DNA of 64,000 nucleotides from Pseudomonas denitrificans (nom. rej.) (GTDB lineage Bacteria; Pseudomonadota; Gammaproteobacteria; Pseudomonadales; Pseudomonadaceae): NCBI RefSeq assembly GCF_008807415.1, contig NZ_CP043626.1, positions 682,001 to 746,000 of the forward strand, read 5' to 3'. Shown piece by piece: positions 9,700 to 17,810 of this stretch (position 1 is its first letter; each line of letters starts with the position of its first letter). The notes under the pieces were generated by a model. It saw only the letters and a program-made list of their open reading frames with translations, ran no database searches and was not told where the DNA came from. The position numbers and the translations under genes were made by a program.

Positions 9700-11367
9700 G
9701 TGGTTAAAGCAGTCCGATTACCACTCGACCTGTTCTATCAGCGCGAGAAGAGCCACCCGAACAAACGCTACCTGGTGCAGCCGCTGACCGGCGGCGAAGT
9801 GCAGACCCTGACCTGGGGCGAAGTGGGCGAGCAGGCCCGCCGCGCCGCTGCCTGGCTGCGCAGCCTGGACCTGCCCGAAGGCAGCCGGGTGGCGATCATT
9901 TCGAAGAACTGTGCGCACTGGATAGTCGCCGACATCGCCATCTGGATGGCCGGCCACGTCTCGGTGCCGCTGTATCCCAACCTCACCGCCGATTCCGTGC
10001 GCCAGGTGATGACTCACTCCGAAGCGCGGGTGGCCTTCATCGGCAAGCTCGACGACTGGTCGGCGATGAAGGACGGCATTCCCGAGGGCGTGCCGACCGT
10101 CGCGTTGCCGCTGCATCCGCAGGGCCACTTCGACCAGCAGTGGAGCGACCTGCAGCAACTGGCGCCGATCAGCGACGATCCGCGCCCGGACGCCGCGACG
10201 CTGGCGACCCTCATCTACACCTCCGGCACCACGGGCACGCCCAAGGGCGTGATGCACACCTTCGGCAATTTCGCCTTCGCCGCCAGCCATGCCATCGACC
10301 TGTTCGGCGTCGGCGAGGAGGACCGCCTGCTGTCCTACCTGCCGCTGTGCCACGTGGCCGAGCGCATGTTCGTGCAGATGGCGTCGATCTATGCCGGGCA
10401 GACGATCTTCTTCGCCGAAAGCCTGGACACCTTCGTCGCCGATATGCGCCGTGCGCGGCCCACGGTGTTCTTCGGCGTGCCGCGCATCTGGACCAAGTTC
10501 CAGATGGGCGTCTACTCGCAGATGCCGGCGCAGAAGCTCGACCGCCTGTTGCGCCTGCCCATCGTCGGCCGTCTGGTGGGCCGCAAGGTGCTCGCCGGTC
10601 TTGGCCTGGACGCCGTGCGCTTCGCCCTGTGCGGGGCTGCGCCGGTGCCCGAGGCGCTGCTGGGCTGGTACCAGCGTCTGGGCCTGAACGTGCTCGAGGT
10701 CTACGGCATGACCGAGAACTGCGGTTATTCCCACGTCTGCCGGCCGGGTGAGCAGCGGGTCGGCTGGATCGGCCGCAACAGCCCCGGCGTGGAAGTGCGC
10801 ATCAGCGACGAAGGCGAGGTGCAGGTACGCAGCGGCGCGACCATGGTCGGCTACTTCAAGGACCCGGAGCGCACCGCCGAGACCATCACCGAAGACGGCT
10901 TCCTGCGCACCGGCGACAAGGGCGAGCAGGACGCCGAAGGCCACCTGCGCCTGACTGGCCGCATCAAGGAAATCTTCAAGACCGCCAAGGGCAAGTACGT
11001 CGCTCCGGCGCCCATCGAAAACCGCCTGGCCGTGCATTCGCGGATCGAGCAGATCTGCGTGGTCGGCGACGGCCTGATCGCCCCGCTGGGCCTCTGCGTG
11101 CTCTCCGAAGTAGGCCGCCAGGAAGCCGCCAACGGCTCGCGCAGCCAGCTGGAGCAGAGCCTGCAGGAGCTGCTGACGGAAGTGAATGAAGCGCTGGACA
11201 AGCACGAGCGCCTGGCCGGGCTGGTGCTGGTCAAGGACGTCTGGACCGTGGACAACGGCTTCCTCACGCCGACCCTGAAGATCAAGCGCAACGTGGTGGA
11301 AGGGACCTACGGCAAGCGCTTCAATGAATGGGCGGAGCGCCGCGAGGCGGTGCAATGGCATGAATGA
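9700..11367 (+). CDS. Long-chain acyl-CoA synthetase (AMP-binding)
   Basis: The product is a 555-aa member of the ANL superfamily, which activates a carboxylic acid, probably a fatty acid, as acyl-AMP and then acyl-CoA. The AMP-binding signature YTSGTTGTPKGVMH lies at about residues 173-186, YGMTENCGYSH about 335, and the hinge region LRTGDKGEQDAEGHLRLTGR about 400. The start is GTG at 9700 with the ribosome binding site AAAGGAGG 6 bases before it. A thioesterase gene follows after 15 bases. The strong palindrome at 9621-9644 suggests repression by a TetR protein that senses an acyl-CoA. From memory this corresponds to PA1617. The exact substrate is unknown. Confidence 0.92.
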   Translation: MVKAVRLPLDLFYQREKSHPNKRYLVQPLTGGEVQTLTWGEVGEQARRAAAWLRSLDLPEGSRVAIISKNCAHWIVADIAIWMAGHVSVPLYPNLTADSVRQVMTHSEARVAFIGKLDDWSAMKDGIPEGVPTVALPLHPQGHFDQQWSDLQQLAPISDDPRPDAATLATLIYTSGTTGTPKGVMHTFGNFAFAASHAIDLFGVGEEDRLLSYLPLCHVAERMFVQMASIYAGQTIFFAESLDTFVADMRRARPTVFFGVPRIWTKFQMGVYSQMPAQKLDRLLRLPIVGRLVGRKVLAGLGLDAVRFALCGAAPVPEALLGWYQRLGLNVLEVYGMTENCGYSHVCRPGEQRVGWIGRNSPGVEVRISDEGEVQVRSGATMVGYFKDPERTAETITEDGFLRTGDKGEQDAEGHLRLTGRIKEIFKTAKGKYVAPAPIENRLAVHSRIEQICVVGDGLIAPLGLCVLSEVGRQEAANGSRSQLEQSLQELLTEVNEALDKHERLAGLVLVKDVWTVDNGFLTPTLKIKRNVVEGTYGKRFNEWAERREAVQWHE

Positions 11368-11382
11368 CAGAAGGAATGCGGA

Positions 11383-11808
11383 ATGACCTGGCGCACCACG
11401 CCCGACCTGGAAAAGCTCAACGCGAACCTGAAGAACACCATCGGTGAAGTGCTCGACATCCGTTTCGAGGCGTTCGACGACGACTCGCTGACCGCCAGCA
11501 TGGTGGTGGATTCGCGCACCCACCAGCCCTACGGCCTGCTGCACGGTGGCGCCTCGGTGGTGCTGGCGGAAACCGTCGGCTCCACCGCCAGCTACCTGTG
11601 CCTGGACAACAGCAAGTACTACTGCGTGGGCCTGGAAGTGAACGCCAACCACCTGCGCGGGCTGCGCAGCGGACGGGTGACGGCGGTGGCCAAGGCGGTG
11701 CATATCGGCCGCTCGACCCACGTCTGGGAAATCCGCCTGCATGGAGATGACGGCAAGCCGAGCTGCATCTCGCGGCTGACCATGGCGGTGGTGCCGCTGG
11801 AGCGCTGA
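11383..11808 (+). CDS. PaaI/YdiI-type hot-dog thioesterase
   Basis: The product is a 141-aa single hot-dog domain with the family loop HQPYGLLHGGASVVLAETVG, which contains the active-site HGG and Glu. Such enzymes hydrolyse acyl-CoA thioesters. It lies 15 bases after the acyl-CoA synthetase gene, so the operon makes and breaks acyl-CoA; the thioesterase may release CoA from products or misprimed substrates. The pairing is seen in the sequence; the substrate is not. Confidence 0.92.
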   Translation: MTWRTTPDLEKLNANLKNTIGEVLDIRFEAFDDDSLTASMVVDSRTHQPYGLLHGGASVVLAETVGSTASYLCLDNSKYYCVGLEVNANHLRGLRSGRVTAVAKAVHIGRSTHVWEIRLHGDDGKPSCISRLTMAVVPLER

Positions 11809-11845
11809 ACCAGTTCCAATCTGCGGCCTGTCCCTGGATGGGACC

Positions 11846-11926
11846 GTAGGATGGCGTGGAGCGAAGCGATACCCATCGATTCCTGCATCAGCAGCATGGG
11901 TATCGCCTAGGCTCCACCCATCCTAC
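11846..11926. repeat. Repeat family A, hairpin copy 1
   Basis: The arm GTAGGATGGCGTGGAGC... reads into GCGATACCCAT and is mirrored 25-30 bases later by ATGGGTATCGC...GCTCCACCCATCCTAC, so the transcript can fold into a long imperfect hairpin. Related copies lie at 34699-34781 and 44416-44480. Confidence 0.85.
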
Positions 11927-12016
11927 AAGGGCGCTCCCTGCGATTGTAGGAGCGCCGCCCGGCGCCCTCGCAATTTTGTCCAAGACCCGTCGTTCCCGCG
12001 CCGGTAGAGTAGGCCC

Positions 12017-12820
12017 ATGGAACGCATCGAACACCACAGCAGCGGCCTGCCCGGCGTCCGTTTCATCGACGCCGAGTACCGCCGTTTCGCCTTTCCCCGG
12101 CATTTTCATCTCGACTACCACGTCGGGCTGATGCTGGACGGCTGCCAGCGCTACACCCATCGCGGTGAACGCTCGCTGGCCGGGAATGGCGACATCCTGC
12201 TGATGAGTCCCGAAAGCATCCACGACGGTTCCAGCGAGGGCGAGGACGGCTACCGCATCCGCGTGCTGTCCATCGACCCGCAATGGCTGGACGACGCCTG
12301 CCGCGCCTTCAGCGATGGCCGCCAGGGCGCGCCGCGCCTGACTGCCGCGCAACTGCGCGATCCACTGCTGCAGGTCGAGCTGCAACGCGCACACGCCCTG
12401 ATGCTCGGCGGCGAGCGGCTGGCGCAGGAAGGCCAGCTCTGGCAGGCGCTGGCCGCGCTGCTGGAGCGCGCCTCCAGCCTGCGCATCCGCGAGCCGGGGC
12501 AGGGCTTCGACGCCGTGTCCTGGGCGCGCCTTCGCGAGTGGCTGGAATCGCGCCTGGAAACCCCGCCGACTCTGGAAGAGATCGCCGGGTTCTGCGACCT
12601 CAGCCCCTGGCAGGTACTGCGCCGCTTCCGCCACCAGTGCGGATTGCCGCCGCACCAGTGGCTCACCCAGCTGCGCCTGGAACGTGCGCTGCCGCGGGTG
12701 ATCAAGGGCCAGCCGCTGTCGGAGATCGCCCTGAGCCTGGGCTTCTATGACCAGGCGCACTTCAGCCGCCTGTTCCGCCGTACCTACGGATTGCCGCCCG
12801 CGCGACTACGCCAGCGCTGA
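12017..12820 (+). CDS. AraC family transcriptional regulator
   Basis: The product is 267 aa. The N-terminal cupin-like AraC-binding domain (FAFPRHFHLDYHVGLMLDG at about 23-41) is followed by a C-terminal double helix-turn-helix (about 170-265) with ISLSLGFYDQAHFSRLF-like spacing (EIALSLGFYDQAHFSRLFRR). It lies 45 bases upstream of a LysE exporter gene, a very common pairing, so it probably controls that exporter in response to an amino acid or small molecule. From memory it corresponds to PA1619. Confidence 0.92.
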   Translation: MERIEHHSSGLPGVRFIDAEYRRFAFPRHFHLDYHVGLMLDGCQRYTHRGERSLAGNGDILLMSPESIHDGSSEGEDGYRIRVLSIDPQWLDDACRAFSDGRQGAPRLTAAQLRDPLLQVELQRAHALMLGGERLAQEGQLWQALAALLERASSLRIREPGQGFDAVSWARLREWLESRLETPPTLEEIAGFCDLSPWQVLRRFRHQCGLPPHQWLTQLRLERALPRVIKGQPLSEIALSLGFYDQAHFSRLFRRTYGLPPARLRQR

Positions 12821-12865
12821 TCCGCCCTAAAAAATCCCGTTTCATTCCCACTGGAGAATCCCGCC

Positions 12866-13513
12866 ATGCAGGAGGTTCACGTCTTGCTCATGCTTACCGC
12901 CGTGTTCGCGGTCGCCCTGGTCAGCCCCGGCCCGGACGTCGCGCTGGTGGTGCGCACCTCGCTGCACCAGGGCCGCCGCGCCGGGGTGCTCAGCGCCCTC
13001 GGGCTGGCCTGCGGCATCCTGGTCCACGGCACCCTGGTGCTGACCGGCGTGTCGTTGCTGCTCAGCCGCTCACCGCTGCTGTTCAGCGCGCTGCAACTGG
13101 TGGGTGCGGCCTACCTCGGCTGGCTCGGTGTCGGCGCACTGCGCGCGTTGCGCAAGCCGGGCGGGGCAGGGCGCATCGACGGCGAGTTGTCCGCGTCGAG
13201 GCTCGGCCCCTGGCTACGCGGGCTGGCGACCAACCTGTTCAACCCCAAGGCACTGGTGTTCTTCCTTGCGCTGCTCAGCAGCCTGATCCCGGTGGACATG
13301 TCGGTGCCGGGCAAGGTCGCGGTGGCGGTGATGCTGTTCGGCACCGGTTTCGTCTGGTTCAGCCTACTCAGCGTGATCCTCACCCGACCGTTGTGGCAGT
13401 GGCGCCTGCTGCGCGCGGTGCCGGTGATCGACGGCGCCTGCGGACTGGTGTTCCTGCTGGTGGCGGGCGGCATCCTGTTCAGCGTGGTGAACCACGCGAC
13501 GCATTGGGTTTGA
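12866..13513 (+). CDS. LysE/RhtB family exporter
   Basis: The product is a 215-aa inner-membrane protein with six hydrophobic segments. It carries the family N-terminal signature LVSPGPDVALVVRTSLHQG and the NLFNPKALVFFLALL motif. LysE/RhtB proteins export amino acids or their analogues. The AraC regulator directly upstream probably controls it. The substrate cannot be deduced. Confidence 0.92.
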   Translation: MQEVHVLLMLTAVFAVALVSPGPDVALVVRTSLHQGRRAGVLSALGLACGILVHGTLVLTGVSLLLSRSPLLFSALQLVGAAYLGWLGVGALRALRKPGGAGRIDGELSASRLGPWLRGLATNLFNPKALVFFLALLSSLIPVDMSVPGKVAVAVMLFGTGFVWFSLLSVILTRPLWQWRLLRAVPVIDGACGLVFLLVAGGILFSVVNHATHWV

Positions 13514-13521
13514 GGGCTGTC

Positions 13522-13599
13522 GGCGGATAACGCGTGCCGCGTTATGCGCCCTACGAGAACTCCATCGTAGGGCGCATAACTTGGAACAAGTTATCCGCC
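13522..13599. repeat. Repeat family B, inverted pair
   Basis: GGCGGATAAC...GTTATGCGCCCTACG is followed by CGTAGGGCGCATAAC...GTTATCCGCC, two REP-like units facing each other. Other copies lie at 17734-17807, 31166-31198, 34799-34834, 43060-43136 and 44321-44380. Confidence 0.85.
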
Positions 13600-13741
13600 G
13601 TAAAAGGGAGAGATCAGGGCAAATCCGCCGGAGCGCCATGGAGTTTGGCCGTAGTGCCGTCATTCGCAGGAGCGCGGGTCATTGCCGCGCCCCCGGTGCT
13701 GTCGGAAAATTCAGGCTGTCATTCCCCTGAGTTCACGCAGC

Positions 13742-14542
13742 ATGTCGCAAGCGGTCTTCTTCGCCCACGCCAATGGCTTCCCCTCGGGGACCTACGGCAA
13801 GTTGTTCGATGCCCTGGAGCCGGATTACCGGGTCCATCGGCTGGACATGCACGGCCATGACCCGCGCTTTCCGGTGAACGCCAACTGGGAAAACCTGGTG
13901 GAAGAGCTGCTGCATCACCTCGAGGCGCTGGACGAGCCCGTGTGGGGCGTCGGCCATTCCCTCGGCGGCGTGCTGCATTACCACGCGGCGCTGCGCAAAC
14001 CCGAGCTGTACCGCGGCGTGGTGATGCTCGACTCGCCCTTGCTGACGCTGGCCGACCAGCTGGTGATCCGCGTCGCCAAGCGCTTCGGCTTCATCGACCG
14101 GCTGACACCCGCCGGCCGCACCCTCGGCCGCCGCGAGGACTTCGACGATTTTGCCGAGGCGCTGGAATACTTCGCCGGCAAGCCGCTGTTCAAGCGCTTC
14201 GACCGCGACTGCCTGGAGGCCTACGTGCGCCACGGGCTGGCGCCGGTCGACGCGCGGGGCCTGCGGCTGAAGTTCGACCCGGCCACCGAGATCTCCATCT
14301 ACCGCAACGTGCCGCACACTGCGCCGGGGCGTGCCAAACAGCTGGCCGTGCCGCTGACCATGGTGCGCGGTCGCCACAGCCGCGTGGTGCTGCCGCACCA
14401 TGCCCGCCTGATCGGCCGCATCCCCATGGGCGAGAGCCTGTCGCTGCCGGGCGGCCACATGTTCCCGCTGGAGCGCCCGCAGGACACCGCCGCGCTGCTC
14501 AAGACCGTCTTCGCCCGCTGGCAACAGCGCGCCAACGCCTAA
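13742..14542 (+). CDS. Alpha/beta hydrolase
   Basis: The product is a 266-aa alpha/beta hydrolase. The nucleophile elbow is GVGHSLGGV (Ser about 89), the oxyanion-side motif is FAHANGFPSGTYGKL near the N-terminus, and the His is probably in LPGGHMFPLERP near the C-terminus. The open frame continues to 13682, but the start at 13742 (MSQAVFFAHANGFP) matches the fold and follows GTTCACGCAGC. A second, different hydrolase gene follows after 9 bases, so they are co-transcribed. The substrate is unknown. Confidence 0.88.
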   Translation: MSQAVFFAHANGFPSGTYGKLFDALEPDYRVHRLDMHGHDPRFPVNANWENLVEELLHHLEALDEPVWGVGHSLGGVLHYHAALRKPELYRGVVMLDSPLLTLADQLVIRVAKRFGFIDRLTPAGRTLGRREDFDDFAEALEYFAGKPLFKRFDRDCLEAYVRHGLAPVDARGLRLKFDPATEISIYRNVPHTAPGRAKQLAVPLTMVRGRHSRVVLPHHARLIGRIPMGESLSLPGGHMFPLERPQDTAALLKTVFARWQQRANA

Positions 14543-14551
14543 GGAATCGCC

Positions 14552-15412
14552 ATGACCGCCAAAGTCCAGGAAATCCGCCTGAACCTGCCGCACATCGAAC
14601 TGGCCGCACACCTCTTCGGCCCGGAAGACGGCCGTCCGGTGATCGCCCTGCACGGCTGGCTGGACAACGCCATGAGCTTCGCCCGCCTCGCGCCCAAGCT
14701 CGAGGGCGTGCGCATCCTCGCCCTGGACTTCGCCGGCCACGGCCATTCCGGCCACCGTGCGCCGGGGGCCAGTTACCTGCTGTGGGACTACGCGCTGGAC
14801 GTACTGATGGTGGCCGACCAGATGGGCTGGGAGCGTTTCTCCCTGCTCGGGCATTCCATGGGCGCCATCGTCTCGGTGCTGCTGGCCGGCGCCATGCCCG
14901 AACGCGTCGAGCGCCTGGCGCTGATCGACGGCCTGGTGCCCTATACCGGCGAACCGGAGACTTCGCCGCAGAAGCTCGGCGAAGCCCTGCGCGCCCAGCT
15001 CGCCCTGCCGAACAAGCGCAAGCCGGTCTACGAAGCCATCGACCGCGCGGTGGAAGCGCGCATGAAAGGTGTCGGCGCGGTAAGCCGAGAAGCGGCGGAG
15101 CTGCTGGCATCCCGTGGCCTGGTGCCGGTACCCGGTGGCTACACCTGGCGCACCGATGCTCGCCTGACCCTGCCGTCGCCGCTGCGCCTGACCCGCGCCC
15201 ATGCGCGACAATTCGTCCACTCCGTGCAATGCCCGACCAGCCTCGTGCTGGCGCAGCAGGGCCTCATGCTGGTCGAGTCTGCCACCCGCGAGCTGCTGAA
15301 AGACAGGCCCTTCGCGGTCCACGAGCTGCCCGGCCAGCACCACCTGCACCTGGATGACGAGGCGGGTGCCGAAGCCGTCGCGGCGATCTTCCGACCCTTC
15401 CTGCAGGGCTGA
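14552..15412 (+). CDS. Alpha/beta hydrolase
   Basis: The product is a 286-aa alpha/beta hydrolase, like MEST/epoxide-hydrolase relatives. The oxyanion motif is ALHGWLDNAMSF, the nucleophile elbow is LLGHSMGAI (Ser about 110), and the probable catalytic His is in LPGQHHLHLDD near the C-terminus. It has its own ribosome binding site (AAGGA) 9 bases after the previous hydrolase gene. The two hydrolases are only distantly similar, so they are not a recent duplication. The substrate is unknown. Confidence 0.9.
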   Translation: MTAKVQEIRLNLPHIELAAHLFGPEDGRPVIALHGWLDNAMSFARLAPKLEGVRILALDFAGHGHSGHRAPGASYLLWDYALDVLMVADQMGWERFSLLGHSMGAIVSVLLAGAMPERVERLALIDGLVPYTGEPETSPQKLGEALRAQLALPNKRKPVYEAIDRAVEARMKGVGAVSREAAELLASRGLVPVPGGYTWRTDARLTLPSPLRLTRAHARQFVHSVQCPTSLVLAQQGLMLVESATRELLKDRPFAVHELPGQHHLHLDDEAGAEAVAAIFRPFLQG

Positions 15413-15495
15413 GGGAAACACCCCGTAGCGCCCTGCGGCTTGACTAAAGCGGGGCCGGCCGCGACGCTGCACGAATCGCTTCAGGGAGATTGTGC

Positions 15496-16386
15496 ATGCT
15501 CGACATCCAGACCGCCGCGCGCCAGGGGCCGGAAAACCCTCACTTCGTCAGGACCGACGCGCACCGGATGTCACGGCTGCTCCGCACGCTGCTCGCCGGT
15601 GGACTGCTCGGCATCGCCAGCCTCGCCGGCGCCGCTGACCTGCCCGATAGCCACGACCTGGAAATACTCCCGCGCTTCCCGCGCTCGGAGATCGTCGACT
15701 TCAACCAGACCGCCAGCCAGGAACGCATCTACCCGCAGGGCTCGATCAGCCGCATCAGCGGGCGCCTGCGCATGGAAGGGGAGGTGCGCGCCATCGGCGA
15801 CCTGACCGCCGTGACCTATCGCCTGCCGGACGAGGATTCCAGCCAGAGCGCCTTCGCCGCCGCGCGCAAGGACCTGCTCAAGGCCGACGCTACGCCGCTG
15901 TTCTGGTGCGAGAGCCGTGACTGCGGCTCCAGCAACCTGCTGGCCAACTCGGTGTTCGGCAACTCCAAACTGTTCGGTCCAGACGACCAGCAGGCCTACC
16001 TGCTGGTGCGCCTCGCCGCGCCTCACGAGGACAGCCTGCTGGCGGTCTACACCATTACCCGTGGCAACCGCCGCGCCTACCTGCATGCCGAACAGCTGGA
16101 CAGCACCGCCGCCCTCGGCGAACTGCTGCCCAGCCCCGCGACCCTGATGCGCCTGCTCAAGGCCAACGGCGAGCTGACCCTCAGCCACGTGCCGCAGGAG
16201 CCGGGCGGCGCCTGGCTCGACCTGCTGGTGCGCACCTTGCGCCTGGACACCGGCGTGCGCGTCGAACTGGCCGGCCAGCACGCTGGTGACTGGCGTGCCG
16301 CGCTCACCGCCCAGGGCGTACGCGATGCGCGCCTGGAGCAGGGCAAGGATGACGGTGACGGCCTGCACCTGACCTGGCTGCGCTGA
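15496..16386 (+). CDS. DUF4892 family secreted protein
   Basis: The product is 296 aa from the ATG at 15496, which has AGGGAG 7 bases before it. A later ATG at 15568 would start directly at a classic signal peptide (MSRLLRTLLAGGLLGIASLAGAA) but has no good ribosome binding site, so the true start is unsettled. Between the two starts the codons look coding (G or C at most third positions). The mature part has a short region near Cys-Glu-Ser-Arg-Asp-Cys (CESRDCGSSN) that may form a disulfide. The function of DUF4892 is not known. It is probably periplasmic or outer-membrane associated. Confidence 0.82.
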   Translation: MLDIQTAARQGPENPHFVRTDAHRMSRLLRTLLAGGLLGIASLAGAADLPDSHDLEILPRFPRSEIVDFNQTASQERIYPQGSISRISGRLRMEGEVRAIGDLTAVTYRLPDEDSSQSAFAAARKDLLKADATPLFWCESRDCGSSNLLANSVFGNSKLFGPDDQQAYLLVRLAAPHEDSLLAVYTITRGNRRAYLHAEQLDSTAALGELLPSPATLMRLLKANGELTLSHVPQEPGGAWLDLLVRTLRLDTGVRVELAGQHAGDWRAALTAQGVRDARLEQGKDDGDGLHLTWLR

Positions 16387-16475
16387 CTTTCCGGAACTGA
16401 TTCTCCAGGCTGAATATCCTACGTTGAGAGCGGAAACGCCCTACACTGGGGCTTTCGAGCCAACCGGGGTTTCCA

Positions 16476-17531
16476 ATGTTCGACAACGATCGCCTGTTGC
16501 TGCGCCTGCTGTTGCTCGGCCTGCTGGGCGCGAGTATCTGGGTACTGCTGCCGTTCTGGTCGGCGCTGTTCTGGGCCGCCGTGCTGGCCTTCGCCAGCTG
16601 GCCGCTGATGCGTCTGCTGACGCAGTTGCTGGGCGGTCGCCAGGCCTCTGCGGCGGGCCTGCTGACCATCGGCTGGATCGTCCTGGTGGCGCTGCCGCTG
16701 GTGTGGCTGGGCTTTGGCCTGGTCGACCGGGTGCGCGAAGGCGTCGAGCTGGTGAAGAACCTGCAGGTGTCCGGCCTGCCGCCGCCGCCAGAGTGGATGG
16801 CGCGGGTGCCGCTGATCGGCGACCGGCTGATCGGCTGGTGGTACCAGGCCGACCAGCAGGGCGTGGCGATGTTCTCCGCGCTCAAACCGTACATGGGCGA
16901 GGTCGGCAACTGGGCCCTGGCGCGTAGCGCCAAGCTGGGCGCGGGCATCTTCGAACTGGTGCTGAGCCTGGTGCTGATCTTCTTCTTCTATCGCGACGGC
17001 CTGCGCCTGCAAGCCTTCGCCCATGGCGTGCTGGAACGCCTGATCGGGCCTGCCGCGCAGCAGTACATGGACATCATCGCCGGCACCGTGCAGCGGGTTG
17101 TCAACGGCGTGATTGGCACCGCCGCGGCCCAGGCCGTGCTGGCCACCATCGGCTTCTTCATTGCCGGCGTTCCCGGCGCCTTTCTGCTCGGCCTGCTGAC
17201 CTTCGTCTGCAGCCTGCTGATGGTGCCGCCGCTGGTGTGGGGCCCGGCGGTGATCTGGCTGTTCTACCAGGAGAGCTACGGCTACGCGGTGTTCATGGCG
17301 ATCTGGGGTTTCTTCGTGATCAGCGGCGTGGACAACATCCTCAAGCCCTACCTGATCAGCCGCGGCGGCAACCTGCCGCTGGTGGTGGTGCTGCTGGGCG
17401 TGCTCGGCGGGCTGCTCAGCTTCGGCTTCATCGGCCTGTTCCTCGGCCCGGTGCTGCTGGCGGTGGTCTACAACCTGGTCAGCGCGTGGGTGGCCAGCTC
17501 GCAACGGCCTCCGCCGCCGCCGGTGGTTTGA
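16476..17531 (+). CDS. AI-2E family transporter (YdiK/PerM-like)
   Basis: The product is 351 aa with seven to eight hydrophobic segments. The family region includes AAQAVLATIGFFIAGVPGAF, LVWGPAVIWLFYQES and GVDNILKPYLISRGGNLPL, where DN...KP is typical of the AI-2E transporter fold. Members include TqsA, an autoinducer-2 exporter, and sodium/proton antiporters; most have no known substrate. It stands alone between the DUF4892 gene and a repeat-filled convergent gap. Confidence 0.92.
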   Translation: MFDNDRLLLRLLLLGLLGASIWVLLPFWSALFWAAVLAFASWPLMRLLTQLLGGRQASAAGLLTIGWIVLVALPLVWLGFGLVDRVREGVELVKNLQVSGLPPPPEWMARVPLIGDRLIGWWYQADQQGVAMFSALKPYMGEVGNWALARSAKLGAGIFELVLSLVLIFFFYRDGLRLQAFAHGVLERLIGPAAQQYMDIIAGTVQRVVNGVIGTAAAQAVLATIGFFIAGVPGAFLLGLLTFVCSLLMVPPLVWGPAVIWLFYQESYGYAVFMAIWGFFVISGVDNILKPYLISRGGNLPLVVVLLGVLGGLLSFGFIGLFLGPVLLAVVYNLVSAWVASSQRPPPPPVV

Positions 17532-17550
17532 TACTTCGGCGCGAGAGATT

Positions 17551-17705
17551 GCCCTCACCCTAACCCTCTCCCGGAGGGAGAGGGGACCGGTTGGTGCGCT
17601 TTGCAAGATGGGAGCTCGCCGGCTGACTTCTTAGAAGAGTCCCTGCGCCGAGCGGCTCCCTCTCCCTCTGGAGCGGGGCGCGCAGCCAGGGCTGGGGTGA
17701 GGGTG
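17551..17705. repeat. Repeat family D, full element
   Basis: The outer arms CCCTCACCCTAACCCTCTCCC and ...CAGGGCTGGGGTGAGGG enclose two inner stems made of GGGAGAGGGG and CTCCCTCTCCC. It lies in the convergent gap after the AI-2E gene. Other copies lie at 26896-27017, 27661-27701 (half), 40812-40930 and 62504-62621. Confidence 0.85.
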
Positions 17706-17733
17706 TCAGCAGACGCACCAAAGTTCACAGCAA

Positions 17734-17807
17734 CGTAGCGCGCATAACCCGGAACGGGTTATCCGCCGCCATGGCGGATAACGCCTGGGGCGTCATGTGC
17801 CCTACGT
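17734..17807. repeat. Repeat family B, inverted pair
   Basis: CGTAGCGCGCATAACCCGGAACGGGTTATCCGCC is followed by GGCGGATAACGCCTGGGGCGTC...GCCCTACG. It lies at the 3' end of the MFS gene, 4 bases from its stop codon. Confidence 0.8.
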
Positions 17808-17810
17808 GAT

